A DNA stretch of 15,581 bases from Maritalea sp047634455 (GTDB lineage Bacteria > Pseudomonadota > Alphaproteobacteria > Rhizobiales > Devosiaceae). The notes below the pieces were generated by a model. It was not told where the DNA came from and did not search any database. It saw only the letters and a list, made by a program, of their open reading frames with translations. The translations under genes and the position numbers were made by a program. Within the stretch, counting starts at the first letter, position 1. Each line of letters starts with the position of its first letter. Positions 1 through 7,307 of this stretch are shown piece after piece. Where the stretch lies: NCBI RefSeq assembly GCF_047634455.1, contig NZ_JBLIAI010000063.1:1-15581 (forward strand), given 5' to 3'.

Positions 1-283
1 CCCGGTCATCACCAGAGCCTGCATTAATACGGTCATCACCTGCGCCGCCGCTTACCCGGTCGTCACCTGATCCAGCGTTGATAATATCATCACCTGCGCC
101 ACCAGAAACAACATCGTCTCCTGATCCTGCATTGATGCGGTCATCGCCTGCACCACCGCTTACCCGGTCATCGCCTGATCCAGCGTTAATGCGATCATCG
201 CCAGCACCGCCAGAAACAATATCATCGCCTGAGCCTGCATTAATACGGTCATCGCCAGCACCACCGCTTACCCGGTCATCGCC
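1..283 (-). repeat. 54-bp tandem array encoding paired RTX nonapeptides
   Basis: From residue 407 to the window edge the protein alternates two nine-residue RTX units, GGAGDDRIN and AGSGDDRVS, so the DNA repeats every 54 bp. A little over five 54-bp periods are visible and the array continues past the edge. The Gly and Asp positions fit the GGxGxDxUx consensus that binds Ca2+ in a parallel beta roll. The array is very regular, with changes mainly at the R/I/V positions (for example DDIVS, DDVVS, DDIIN). Confidence 0.93.
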
Positions 284-1501
284 AGAACTAGTTTCAGGAG
301 AATTTACGGCTTCAACCACTGGTTCTGCCGCTGTTGGCTCTGATGCTGGTTGCTCAGGCGCTGGTTCAGCTGCCGCTTCAACCACTGGTTCTGCAGTTGG
401 CTCTGGAGCTGGTTGTGCCGCTGCTTCAACCGCAGGTTCTGCTGACGGTTCTGGAGCTGGTTGCTCAGGCGTTGGTTGTGCCGCCGCTTCAACCGCAGGT
501 TCTGCCGTTGGCTCTGGAGCTGATTGCTCAGGCGCTGGTTCAGCTGCTGCTTCAACCACTGGTTCCGGCGTTGGTTCTGGAGCTGGTTGCTCGGGTGTTG
601 GTTGTGCCGCCGCTTCAACCGCAGGTTCTGCCGCTGTTGGCTCTGGAGCTGATTGCTCAGGTGTTGGTTCCGCCGCCGCTTCAACCGCAGGTTCTGCCGC
701 TGTTGGCTCTGGAGCTGATTGCTCAGGCGCTGGTTCAGCCGCCGCTTCAACCGCAGGTTCCGCAGTTGGCTCTGGAGCTGGTTGCTCATGCGCTGGTTGT
801 GCCGCCGCTTCAACCGCAGGTTCTGCCGCTGTTGGTTCTGGAGCTGATTGCTCAGGCGCTGGTTCAGCTGCTGCTTCAACCGCAGGTTCTGCCGTTGGCT
901 CTGGAGCTGATTGCTCAGGCGCTGGTTCTGCAGAAGCCGCTTCGGTTACGGTTTCCATGTCGGCACCAACTACGTCTGCGCCCTGCTCAGAGATATCTTG
1001 AATTTCAGGGCCATTTTCACCCCCCACAATTTCAAGCTCAATCATTTGCATTGTCGGCGTACCATCGGCACCAACAATCGTAACTTCAAAACTGACATTG
1101 GCGACTTCGCCTGCTGGCAATGCTAGCAATTCAGCACCGGGAGAAAAACTAAACTCGCCATTTTCGTTCACAGTTACAGAACCTTGCTCAGGCTCTGAAC
1201 TTACCCGAAAAGTGGCACTTTCCAGATCAGAAGTAACTTGCCCTTCAAATTCAAAACCCTCACCCACACTCCCGTTTTCTGCAGCACTATCGGTTTGTTC
1301 CGCACCCTCAACACCATGCTCTGTACCAAAATGCAGGTTAGAGTTCACTATGTCCTGGCGAAATACAGCCTCGTCACCGACATCATAATCGTTAGCGTCG
1401 AAATTGTCACCGTTGACCCCGTCTTTGTGAGCAGCATCCTCAGACCGTGCTGCTTCTTGCTCTGCGTTCAGGTCGCCCTTTTTTACAATAACATCTGCCA
1501 T
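1..1501 (-). CDS. RTX-repeat secreted protein with VCBS-like domain and Pro/Ala/Glu repeat linker (3' end off window)
   Basis: This is the N-terminal 500 residues of a large protein, probably exported by the type I system encoded next to it. The frame is open from ATG 1501 to the left edge with no stop. GGAG at 1510-1513 lies 8 bases before the ATG. Residues 1-80 are acidic and lack a Sec signal peptide, as expected for a type I substrate, whose signal sits at the unseen C-terminus. Residues about 83-162 resemble a VCBS/cadherin-like beta domain, with the motif GSVTVNENGEFSFSP and a following PAGE. Residues 191-400 are ten Pro/Ala/Glu-rich units. From residue 407 onward come RTX nonapeptides of the form GGAGDDRIN and AGSGDDRVS, which in this family fold into Ca2+-binding beta rolls outside the cell. 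A cell-surface or extracellular adhesin or matrix protein is the inference; an enzyme domain further downstream cannot be excluded. Frames on the opposite strand of this repetitive stretch are by-products of the repeats. Confidence 0.9.
   Translation of the reverse strand, partial: MADVIVKKGDLNAEQEAARSEDAAHKDGVNGDNFDANDYDVGDEAVFRQDIVNSNLHFGTEHGVEGAEQTDSAAENGSVGEGFEFEGQVTSDLESATFRVSSEPEQGSVTVNENGEFSFSPGAELLALPAGEVANVSFEVTIVGADGTPTMQMIELEIVGGENGPEIQDISEQGADVVGADMETVTEAASAEPAPEQSAPEPTAEPAVEAAAEPAPEQSAPEPTAAEPAVEAAAQPAHEQPAPEPTAEPAVEAAAEPAPEQSAPEPTAAEPAVEAAAEPTPEQSAPEPTAAEPAVEAAAQPTPEQPAPEPTPEPVVEAAAEPAPEQSAPEPTAEPAVEAAAQPTPEQPAPEPSAEPAVEAAAQPAPEPTAEPVVEAAAEPAPEQPASEPTAAEPVVEAVNSPETSSGDDRVSGGAGDDRINAGSGDDIVSGGAGDDRINAGSGDDRVSGGAGDDRINAGSGDDVVSGGAGDDIINAGSGDDRVSGGAGDDRINAGSGDDR
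302..931 (-). repeat. Ten tandem Pro/Ala/Glu-rich units of about 20 residues inside the RTX gene
   Basis: Residues 191-400 of the RTX protein are built from units close to EPAPEQSAPEPTAEPAVEAA, 57-63 bp each at the DNA level. Units vary in small steps: TAEP versus TAAEP, QS versus QP, PAVEAA versus PVVEAA, and Ala-Glu versus Ala-Gln joins. One unit near 370-420 lacks the PEQ portion. The low-complexity, acidic, proline-rich composition suggests an extended spacer that holds the RTX part away from the N-terminal domain. The near-identical DNA makes copy number prone to slippage. Confidence 0.9.
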
Positions 1502-1740
1502 TTTGCTCACTCCAAAAACCAAATTTCTTGCGGAACTCTACAGTCAGGCGCTTAATCGCCGGTGTCTCAAACTAGTTACTGAAACCTAAAATCGAGCCGG
1601 AACTCGGAAAAAATACCAATAAAAACCGCAATTTGTTCATTGTGGTTAAGCAATGTTTAAGGCAAATGCACAGATAAGACTTATGTGGGGAAATTGCGAA
1701 TTGTGTTGATGACAATTGTGAAAGTGCAGGCTCAAAAATT
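1502..1740. promoter_or_regulatory. Divergent intergenic region between the RTX gene and the exporter operon
   Basis: These 239 bases separate two divergent transcription units and should hold both promoters. The stretch is A/T-rich, especially at 1600-1740. A 9-bp imperfect inverted repeat (AACCGCAAT and ATTGTGGTT, six-base spacer) lies at 1624-1647. AATTGCG/AATTGTG-type repeats lie at about 1692-1720, immediately before the exporter start. I could not assign a convincing -35/-10 pair on either strand. Confidence 0.5.
1624..1647. promoter_or_regulatory. Imperfect inverted repeat, possible operator
   Basis: The arms AACCGCAAT and ATTGTGGTT match at eight of nine positions around a six-base spacer. 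The dyad sits between the divergent RTX gene and the ABC exporter genes, where a shared regulator would be expected to act. No regulator gene lies next to it, so the binding protein is unknown. Function is inference from symmetry and position. Confidence 0.35.
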
Positions 1741-3531
1741 ATGGCATTTCGAGCATCCAGGTCAGAACCAATAAAACCAAAGCGGAAACCGTTTTGGGAC
1801 TGGACTGCCAATATCCACGAAAAACTGCGCCCACCAAAAAGCATGCAAAAACTTTGGTTTGCTCATCTCATTCGTGTGCCGAAACGAATTGTTGCGGCCA
1901 CCCTGATCATCAATATCCTTGGCCTAGGAATGCCCATCGTCATATTGCAGATTTATGATCGCATAATTCCCAACCGATCCTTTGCAACTTTGAGCTATCT
2001 CATGGTCGGGCTAATGGTGCTTGTAGCTGTCGATACAATCCTCAAAATCATTCGCTCTCACATTTCTGGTTGGTCCGCAGCACATATTGACTATTTGGCA
2101 GCAACTGAAGCGGTTCGTCGCGTCTTTAGTGGCCAGTTAAGCGTTATCGAGCGTGACCCAGCCAGTACACATATCGACCGCATGAACGCCCTGTCACTAA
2201 CAGCCAAAATGTTTGCAGGACCAGCCCGCATGGGATTGGTCGATCTACCGTTCATTTTCATCTTCCTCGGCGCAATGGTCATTATTGCCCCACTCCTTGC
2301 ATTAGCCGTGGTCGCGCTATTCGTCGTTTTTGCCCACAATCTACTCAGCAGGGCACGCAAAATTCAAGTTTTGCAGGAAGAACAGCAAGACCTAGATCGC
2401 CGAAAGTACGATTTTGTGATTGAAGCGCTCTCTGGCCTTGAAAACATTAAAACCATGTCGTGTGAACCGCAAATGATGCGACGCTATGAACGTTTGCAAG
2501 AGGCAATTGCCATTTCGTTCCACAAGGCGGTGCGCATTGATGGCGTAACTCAATCACTTGGCGGTGTGTTTGCTTCCGCGACCATGGTAACCATTGTCAG
2601 CTTGGGTGCCTATTTGGTCGTCCAAGGCGCACTGTCATTTGGTGCACTTGCGGCATGCCTACTGTTAGGGGGGCGCGCTGTCGAAGTGCTCGTTAGATCA
2701 GTACGCACTTGGGGCGAACTTAGCAACTTTGACCTCGTTAAGAAGAACGTCGACGAATTATTTGCGATCAACGAAACACCAGACGAAACACGAGAGCAAA
2801 TTGAGTTACCTTCAGGAGAAATACAACTCGACGAAGTGCAGTTCATTCAAGAGGACCAAAACCACACGCTGACGGATCCAATATCTCTCAAAATCCCACA
2901 TGGCGAAATTTTCGGCTTAAAGGGCGGCAATGCAGCAGACGACCGAAAACTCCTTTCCTTAATCCGCGCAATAGAGCATCCGCAAGCTGGCAAACTCAGT
3001 CTATGTGGCATCGGCGACAGTGAATTGGTTGGCGCTGACTTGAACAAATCTATTGCCTATGTACCTCAGCATTCGGCGATTTTCAGGGGCACAATCCTTG
3101 AAAACCTAACACTATTCAACACACGCGATGGGCTAAACGCCGCGCGAGCGGCTTCACGCTTGATTGGCCTGGAGGCAGATATTCAGCATCTCCCGCTTGG
3201 CTATGACACAATTGTTGGCTCAGGAGGAAATGAGGTGCTACCGCCCAACTTCCAGCAGCGGATTTGCATTGCGCGCGCACTCGCCCGCCGCCCAAAGATT
3301 CTAATCATGGATGAAGCCAACACCGTGCTTGATCAGCGCGCCGAACGCTTATTGCAGCGGGGACTGTTGGCACTTCGTGGGTCGACAACAATGATAATCC
3401 TCTCAAACCGACCATCTTTTTTATCAATTGCTGACACCTGTTTGCAGCTGCGCAAGGGCAAGCTCATACCATTTGAGTTTCCCAACCACCGTGCCAACAA
3501 CCAAAAAATCAGTGAGAAAGCGGCAGGCTAA
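1741..3531 (+). CDS. Type I secretion ABC permease/ATPase-like subunit with degenerate nucleotide-binding domain
   Basis: This 596-residue protein has the architecture of a type I secretion inner-membrane ABC exporter. Membrane segments occur at about residues 50-72, 84-104, 165-200 and 275-310. The motif IYDRIIPNRSFATL (71-84) is typical of the LapB/PrtD-type transmembrane domain. The nucleotide-binding domain spans about 355-575. Walker A should lie near 392-402 but reads GLKGGNAADDR, with no GxxGxGKS/T. The ABC signature is replaced by LPPNF (500-504), and the H-loop His is replaced by Asn556 (ILSNRPS). Q443, Walker B ILIMDE (521-525) and a D-loop-like VLD remain. It probably cannot bind or hydrolyse ATP normally and likely pairs with the downstream ABC protein as a heterodimer. 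It lacks the N-terminal C39-like domain. The start is the only in-frame ATG after an upstream stop at 1675-1677; the Shine-Dalgarno sequence is weak. Confidence 0.88.
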   Translation: MAFRASRSEPIKPKRKPFWDWTANIHEKLRPPKSMQKLWFAHLIRVPKRIVAATLIINILGLGMPIVILQIYDRIIPNRSFATLSYLMVGLMVLVAVDTILKIIRSHISGWSAAHIDYLAATEAVRRVFSGQLSVIERDPASTHIDRMNALSLTAKMFAGPARMGLVDLPFIFIFLGAMVIIAPLLALAVVALFVVFAHNLLSRARKIQVLQEEQQDLDRRKYDFVIEALSGLENIKTMSCEPQMMRRYERLQEAIAISFHKAVRIDGVTQSLGGVFASATMVTIVSLGAYLVVQGALSFGALAACLLLGGRAVEVLVRSVRTWGELSNFDLVKKNVDELFAINETPDETREQIELPSGEIQLDEVQFIQEDQNHTLTDPISLKIPHGEIFGLKGGNAADDRKLLSLIRAIEHPQAGKLSLCGIGDSELVGADLNKSIAYVPQHSAIFRGTILENLTLFNTRDGLNAARAASRLIGLEADIQHLPLGYDTIVGSGGNEVLPPNFQQRICIARALARRPKILIMDEANTVLDQRAERLLQRGLLALRGSTTMIILSNRPSFLSIADTCLQLRKGKLIPFEFPNHRANNQKISEKAAG

Positions 3532-5876
3532 TGACGGATCAAAATACGCCGCATACTCAGAATGAACAAGCAAACACAATATCTGGCGCAACACTCGCGG
3601 CGCGTTCGCGCATTGCCGCCGGGCACGGCAATCTCGCTGACCTTGAAGCGATCGCCTACAGCCTAACTCACCCTCAAAAACAAGTATCTTCAAAAGTCCA
3701 GCTTTTCGAAGATGATCAAGATGCACTGGATCTCTCAGAACTTGAGCAGCGGTTAGGTATCACAGACAGATGGCCCGGTATTGATTATGAAAGTTCCGCT
3801 GGCCGCTGCCTGCAAGTATTGCTGGGTGTCATGGGCTGGGCTGGCAACGATACGCACCTTGTGCAAGCTTTGCCGCACTTTGAAAGGGTATCAGACTTAC
3901 CCAGTATGCGAGCCGTTCTCACAAGGTTAAGTCTTGCCGCTGAAAAACACACCATCCAACTATCTGAGCTTTCAGATGAAAAGTTGCCGTGCATTCATCA
4001 CGGACGCAACGGCACGGTGTCTATTGTGCTGTCGATCGACCATGCGGACAACACGGCCATTCTGTATAATGGTGCCACTGGCAAAGAAGAAACTTACGCG
4101 TGCAGCGGTCGACCGCAAACACTATATCTAATCAACCCGGTCGATATCGAAACCCACATTCGCCACATCAATTCATTTGGTTGGGTAACACAGGCCACGG
4201 CCTCCTTCAAAAATCTCTTTATGAGTTTGTTCCTCGTCAATTTCGGCATCAACATGGCGGCGTTGGCCGTTCCAATTTTTATTATGGCCATATTTGGTTA
4301 TGTGATTCCGTCCAAATCTTCCGACAGTTTGATCATGCTGGTGGTTGGCATCAGCCTCGTCATTTTGGCAGAATTCGCCCTAAGAAATCTACGGTCGAAA
4401 ATCCTCGCCTATATCGGAGCACGCTTTGACAGCGCGCTATCTGTAGAAGTCTTTGAACGCCTATTATACATGCCATTTCATTTCGTTCAGAGCGCCCCCA
4501 TCGGGGCGCAGCTTTCCCGGCTGCGTCAGTTTGAAAAGCTGCGCGAATTGTTCATCGGATCGCTGGGCACGGCCATACTTGACCTGCCATTTGTCCTAAT
4601 TTTTATCACGGCAATTGCCATCATTGGTGGTTGGCTCGCGATCATTCCGGTCGCCTTAATCGCCATGTACATCATCCTTGCTGTGATCACCATTCCTATG
4701 GCCAAACGCCAGACCATGCAAAGCGGTGACGCAAAGACAAAAAAGCAAAACATTATGATGGAATTGTTTCTAAGTCAGCGCGACATTCGCAATGTTGGCG
4801 GAGAACAAATTTGGCAAACCAGATTCGAAAAAGCGGCAGCTTCATTTGGTGCTTTGGATTTCAAGTCGCAACATTTCTCTCAAAAAGTGCAGATAATCTC
4901 GCAAGCGCTTTCTATGTATGCCGGCATCATAATGCTGGGTTTTGGAACGATCTCGGTTATCAATGGCAACCTAAATGTCGGCGGGTTGATTGCAATCATG
5001 GCCATCGTCTGGCGGATTTTATCGCCGTTACAAAACGCATTCATGAGCCTTAGCCGTGTCGGACGATTGATAGAGGCAACACGCCTCATCAACAACCTTA
5101 TGCGTATGCAACCAGAGCGCACACCTGGGGTCATTCCAAATATCAGCCGTTCGTTTGACGGTCACATCAAAACCAACGACCTTTCATTCCGATATCAGCA
5201 GGCAACAGAGGCGGCCATACGTGGGCTTAATATCGACATCTCACCTGGTGAAATTGTTGCCATTACCGGCCCCAGCGGCAGCGGTAAATCAACATTCCTT
5301 AAATTATTGGCTGGCCTTTATAATGCACAATCTGGCTCGATAACATTTGATCACCTGGATATTCGTCAGATTGATTTGGGCGAGTTACGTTTCGAAATTA
5401 GTTTCCAGCAAGATCGTCCACGTTTCTTTTACGGTTCAATTGAGCAGAACGTAAAAATGAACGATCCTGCGATCGAAAAAGTCGAAATAGAGCGAATGAT
5501 GGCCCAATTCAATGTGCCGCTAGATCATCCTGATTTTGACGAGGGTTTAGAGACAAGATTGCGAACTGAAACCGTTAGCAAAATGTCAGATAGCTTGAAA
5601 CAGCGGCTGCTGCTGGTTGTGACTTTCGCCAAACAAGCTGCATACTATTTCTTGGACGAACCAGCGAACTTTATTGACTACGAAACCGATCAAAAGTTCA
5701 TGGCTCATCTGACAAATTTGCGGGGGAAATCGACAGTTTTATTCACAACCCAACGCCCAAGCCACATGAAAATGGCGGACCGCGTCATTGTTCTGCATGA
5801 AGGTCGCGCAATTCTGAACGGACCACCAGAACGGGTTATGCCCCAACTTGAAGAGTTCAATAAAAAGATCGCCTAA
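3531..5876 (+). CDS. Type I secretion ABC permease/ATPase with N-terminal C39-like domain
   Basis: This 781-residue protein is the second exporter subunit. Residues 1-75 form a variable N-terminal extension. About 80-205 resemble the C39-peptidase-like domain of HlyB/LapB exporters, without the catalytic Asp-Cys-Gly motif, so a substrate-docking role is likelier than proteolysis. Membrane segments fall at about 228-260, 266-285, 345-390 and 455-495. The ATPase domain (about 540-770) keeps Walker A GPSGSGKST (580-588), a Gln-rich Q-loop (FQQD, 625-628) and Walker B FLDE (707-710). The signature is MSDSL (685-689) instead of LSGGQ, and the H-loop His is Gln741 (TTQRPS). The ATG overlaps the upstream stop codon by one base (TAATG), which implies translational coupling and roughly equal production of the two subunits. 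This is probably the ATP-binding partner in a heterodimeric exporter for the RTX protein. Confidence 0.9.
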   Translation: MTDQNTPHTQNEQANTISGATLAARSRIAAGHGNLADLEAIAYSLTHPQKQVSSKVQLFEDDQDALDLSELEQRLGITDRWPGIDYESSAGRCLQVLLGVMGWAGNDTHLVQALPHFERVSDLPSMRAVLTRLSLAAEKHTIQLSELSDEKLPCIHHGRNGTVSIVLSIDHADNTAILYNGATGKEETYACSGRPQTLYLINPVDIETHIRHINSFGWVTQATASFKNLFMSLFLVNFGINMAALAVPIFIMAIFGYVIPSKSSDSLIMLVVGISLVILAEFALRNLRSKILAYIGARFDSALSVEVFERLLYMPFHFVQSAPIGAQLSRLRQFEKLRELFIGSLGTAILDLPFVLIFITAIAIIGGWLAIIPVALIAMYIILAVITIPMAKRQTMQSGDAKTKKQNIMMELFLSQRDIRNVGGEQIWQTRFEKAAASFGALDFKSQHFSQKVQIISQALSMYAGIIMLGFGTISVINGNLNVGGLIAIMAIVWRILSPLQNAFMSLSRVGRLIEATRLINNLMRMQPERTPGVIPNISRSFDGHIKTNDLSFRYQQATEAAIRGLNIDISPGEIVAITGPSGSGKSTFLKLLAGLYNAQSGSITFDHLDIRQIDLGELRFEISFQQDRPRFFYGSIEQNVKMNDPAIEKVEIERMMAQFNVPLDHPDFDEGLETRLRTETVSKMSDSLKQRLLLVVTFAKQAAYYFLDEPANFIDYETDQKFMAHLTNLRGKSTVLFTTQRPSHMKMADRVIVLHEGRAILNGPPERVMPQLEEFNKKIA

Positions 5877-5971
5877 ATCAAAAACGGATTTTCCAAAGCG
5901 TCTATTCAATAGACCGTTAAGGGTAATCTGCTACTGTTTGTTAGTTATAAAATTAGTACAGGACGTGCGTA
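5877..5971. promoter_or_regulatory. Exporter-adaptor intergenic gap with a 15-bp palindrome
   Basis: This 95-bp gap contains the palindrome GTCTATTCAATAGAC (5900-5914: seven-base arms, one central base) and a TTATAAAATT stretch at 5945-5954. The two could belong to a secondary promoter for the adaptor gene, but no good -35 hexamer precedes the AT-rich stretch. The palindrome lacks a T-run, so it does not look like a terminator. The three secretion genes are probably still co-transcribed. Confidence 0.3.
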
Positions 5972-7303
5972 GTGAGCTGGCTCAACCAATCCCAAACAGA
6001 ACTTGATGCCAAAACGCTAACGCTTCCTTTGGCGCTCGAAAAAGAACACCCCCCTCAGCTGTATTCATTTGTGGTAACAGGGTGTTTCGCCTTTCTTGCC
6101 GCTTTCATTATTTGGGCATCAATCACCTCAATCGCCGAGGTCACCCAAGCCAGAGGTCAAATTCAGCCCGTTGAAAAAGTTAAGTATATTCAGCACTTGA
6201 ATGGTGGCACAATCGAAGAACTATTTGTCAAAGTAGGTGACAAAGTTACGGCCGGGCAACCGCTCTTACGCCTTAGTCCAACAGCAACACAAAGCAATCG
6301 CGATCAGCTAGAAATTCGCATTGCTGCTCTTAGCATGTCGCTGGCTTCAATTGATGCGCAAAAACGAGCGTTGCAAAACCCGAACTTTGGCGAAGTCGGC
6401 GAAAAGTTTCCAGCCATTGCTCGAACACAAATGGATGCGTTCATATTTGAACGGTCGCGCATTATGCAAGAGCAGGCAAAACTCGCGTCCCAACTTGCTC
6501 GGCGCGAGCTTGACCATCAGGCGGCCATCGCTGAACAAAAAAGCGTAGAAAAGCGACTAGCCATCACGTTAGAGCGCTATGAAGGCGTGGCAACACTCGC
6601 GAAAAAGGGATTTGCATCTCGACGGGATTTGTTGACCGCTGAATCTGAACTTGAAGATGCAAAAGCGCGACTATTGGCACTGAAATCGCGAATTGCGAAC
6701 ACGGCTGAACTTGCAGCCGAAGCCCAATTATTGTTGGATGAACAACGCGCCTCAATCCAATCCAAGTTGGCACAGCAGCAAACGTCCGGTCTTTCAGAGC
6801 TGACCGAAATGCAGGCGAATATGTTGAAATACCAAGAGTTGGTCGACAATCTTGTTGTCGCCTCCCCTATTGATGGCATCGTACATCAACTTACATACAA
6901 CAATGTGGGCGCTGTTGCCCGTTCTGGTGAGGTCATTGCCAGCATTGTGCCCAATGATGGAAATCTGATCGCCGATGTAAAAGTTAGCCCAAAAGATATT
7001 GGATACATCCGGGTCGGCGCAGAGGCGAAAATCACCGTCTCAACTTACGATCCGTTTGTATTCGGAAACCTTACTGGACGTGTTCAATCAATCTCGCCAA
7101 CCACATTCCAAGAGGGTGGTGCGTACTTCTTCCGAGTGCAGATTGAATTGGACGCCAACTATTTGACCCAAAAGGGCATAAACTATCCCGTAAATGCCGG
7201 CATGGAAGTGACCGCAAGTGTGTTGACAGGAGAAAAGTCGCTGGCCCGCTATTTGCTAAAACCAGTTTTCCGATCTATCGACCAAGCATTTTCAGAACGC
7301 TAA
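5972..7303 (+). CDS. HlyD-family type I secretion periplasmic adaptor (membrane-fusion protein)
   Basis: This 443-residue protein would link the ABC exporter in the inner membrane to a TolC-like outer-membrane channel. It has a short cytoplasmic N-terminus, one membrane anchor (about 31-54) and the HlyD first half-motif GQIQPVEKVKYIQHLNGGTI (62-81) leading into a lipoyl-like segment (VKVGDKVTAGQPLLRL). A long Ala/Glu/Leu-rich alpha-helical hairpin follows to about residue 285, then the second lipoyl half (ASPIDGIVHQL) and a beta-barrel/C-terminal region. Length and order match LapC/PrtE/HlyD adaptors. The start is GTG with AGGA upstream at 5960-5963. The stop lies four bases from the stop of the convergent dld gene, with no obvious terminator between. 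The outer-membrane partner is not encoded in the window. Confidence 0.93.
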   Translation: MSWLNQSQTELDAKTLTLPLALEKEHPPQLYSFVVTGCFAFLAAFIIWASITSIAEVTQARGQIQPVEKVKYIQHLNGGTIEELFVKVGDKVTAGQPLLRLSPTATQSNRDQLEIRIAALSMSLASIDAQKRALQNPNFGEVGEKFPAIARTQMDAFIFERSRIMQEQAKLASQLARRELDHQAAIAEQKSVEKRLAITLERYEGVATLAKKGFASRRDLLTAESELEDAKARLLALKSRIANTAELAAEAQLLLDEQRASIQSKLAQQQTSGLSELTEMQANMLKYQELVDNLVVASPIDGIVHQLTYNNVGAVARSGEVIASIVPNDGNLIADVKVSPKDIGYIRVGAEAKITVSTYDPFVFGNLTGRVQSISPTTFQEGGAYFFRVQIELDANYLTQKGINYPVNAGMEVTASVLTGEKSLARYLLKPVFRSIDQAFSER

Positions 7304-7307
7304 TCGG

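Noticed and set aside
1..283. CRISPR array or noncoding satellite
   Set aside because: The 54-bp periodicity is fully explained by coding of RTX nonapeptides in one open frame; there are no unique spacers between identical repeats.
78..1083. Long plus-strand reading frames (Ser/Ala/Gly-rich and Leu/Val/Gln-rich) and a minus-strand Gln/Asn/Arg-rich frame in the repeat region
   Set aside because: They are other-frame readings of the Pro/Ala/Glu and RTX repeats of the minus-strand RTX gene, which has a Shine-Dalgarno, recognised domains and an uninterrupted frame from 1501 to the edge.
1572..1844. Minus-strand 90-residue frame across the divergent region
   Set aside because: It overlaps the start of the first ABC gene, has no family resemblance, and occupies an AT-rich promoter region.
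3531..4150. Active C39 peptidase (double-glycine leader processing) in the second ABC protein
   Set aside because: The N-terminal domain lacks the catalytic Cys motif with its preceding Asp-Cys-Gly context; Cys93 lies in GRCLQVLL, which does not match, so a C39-like docking domain is the better reading.
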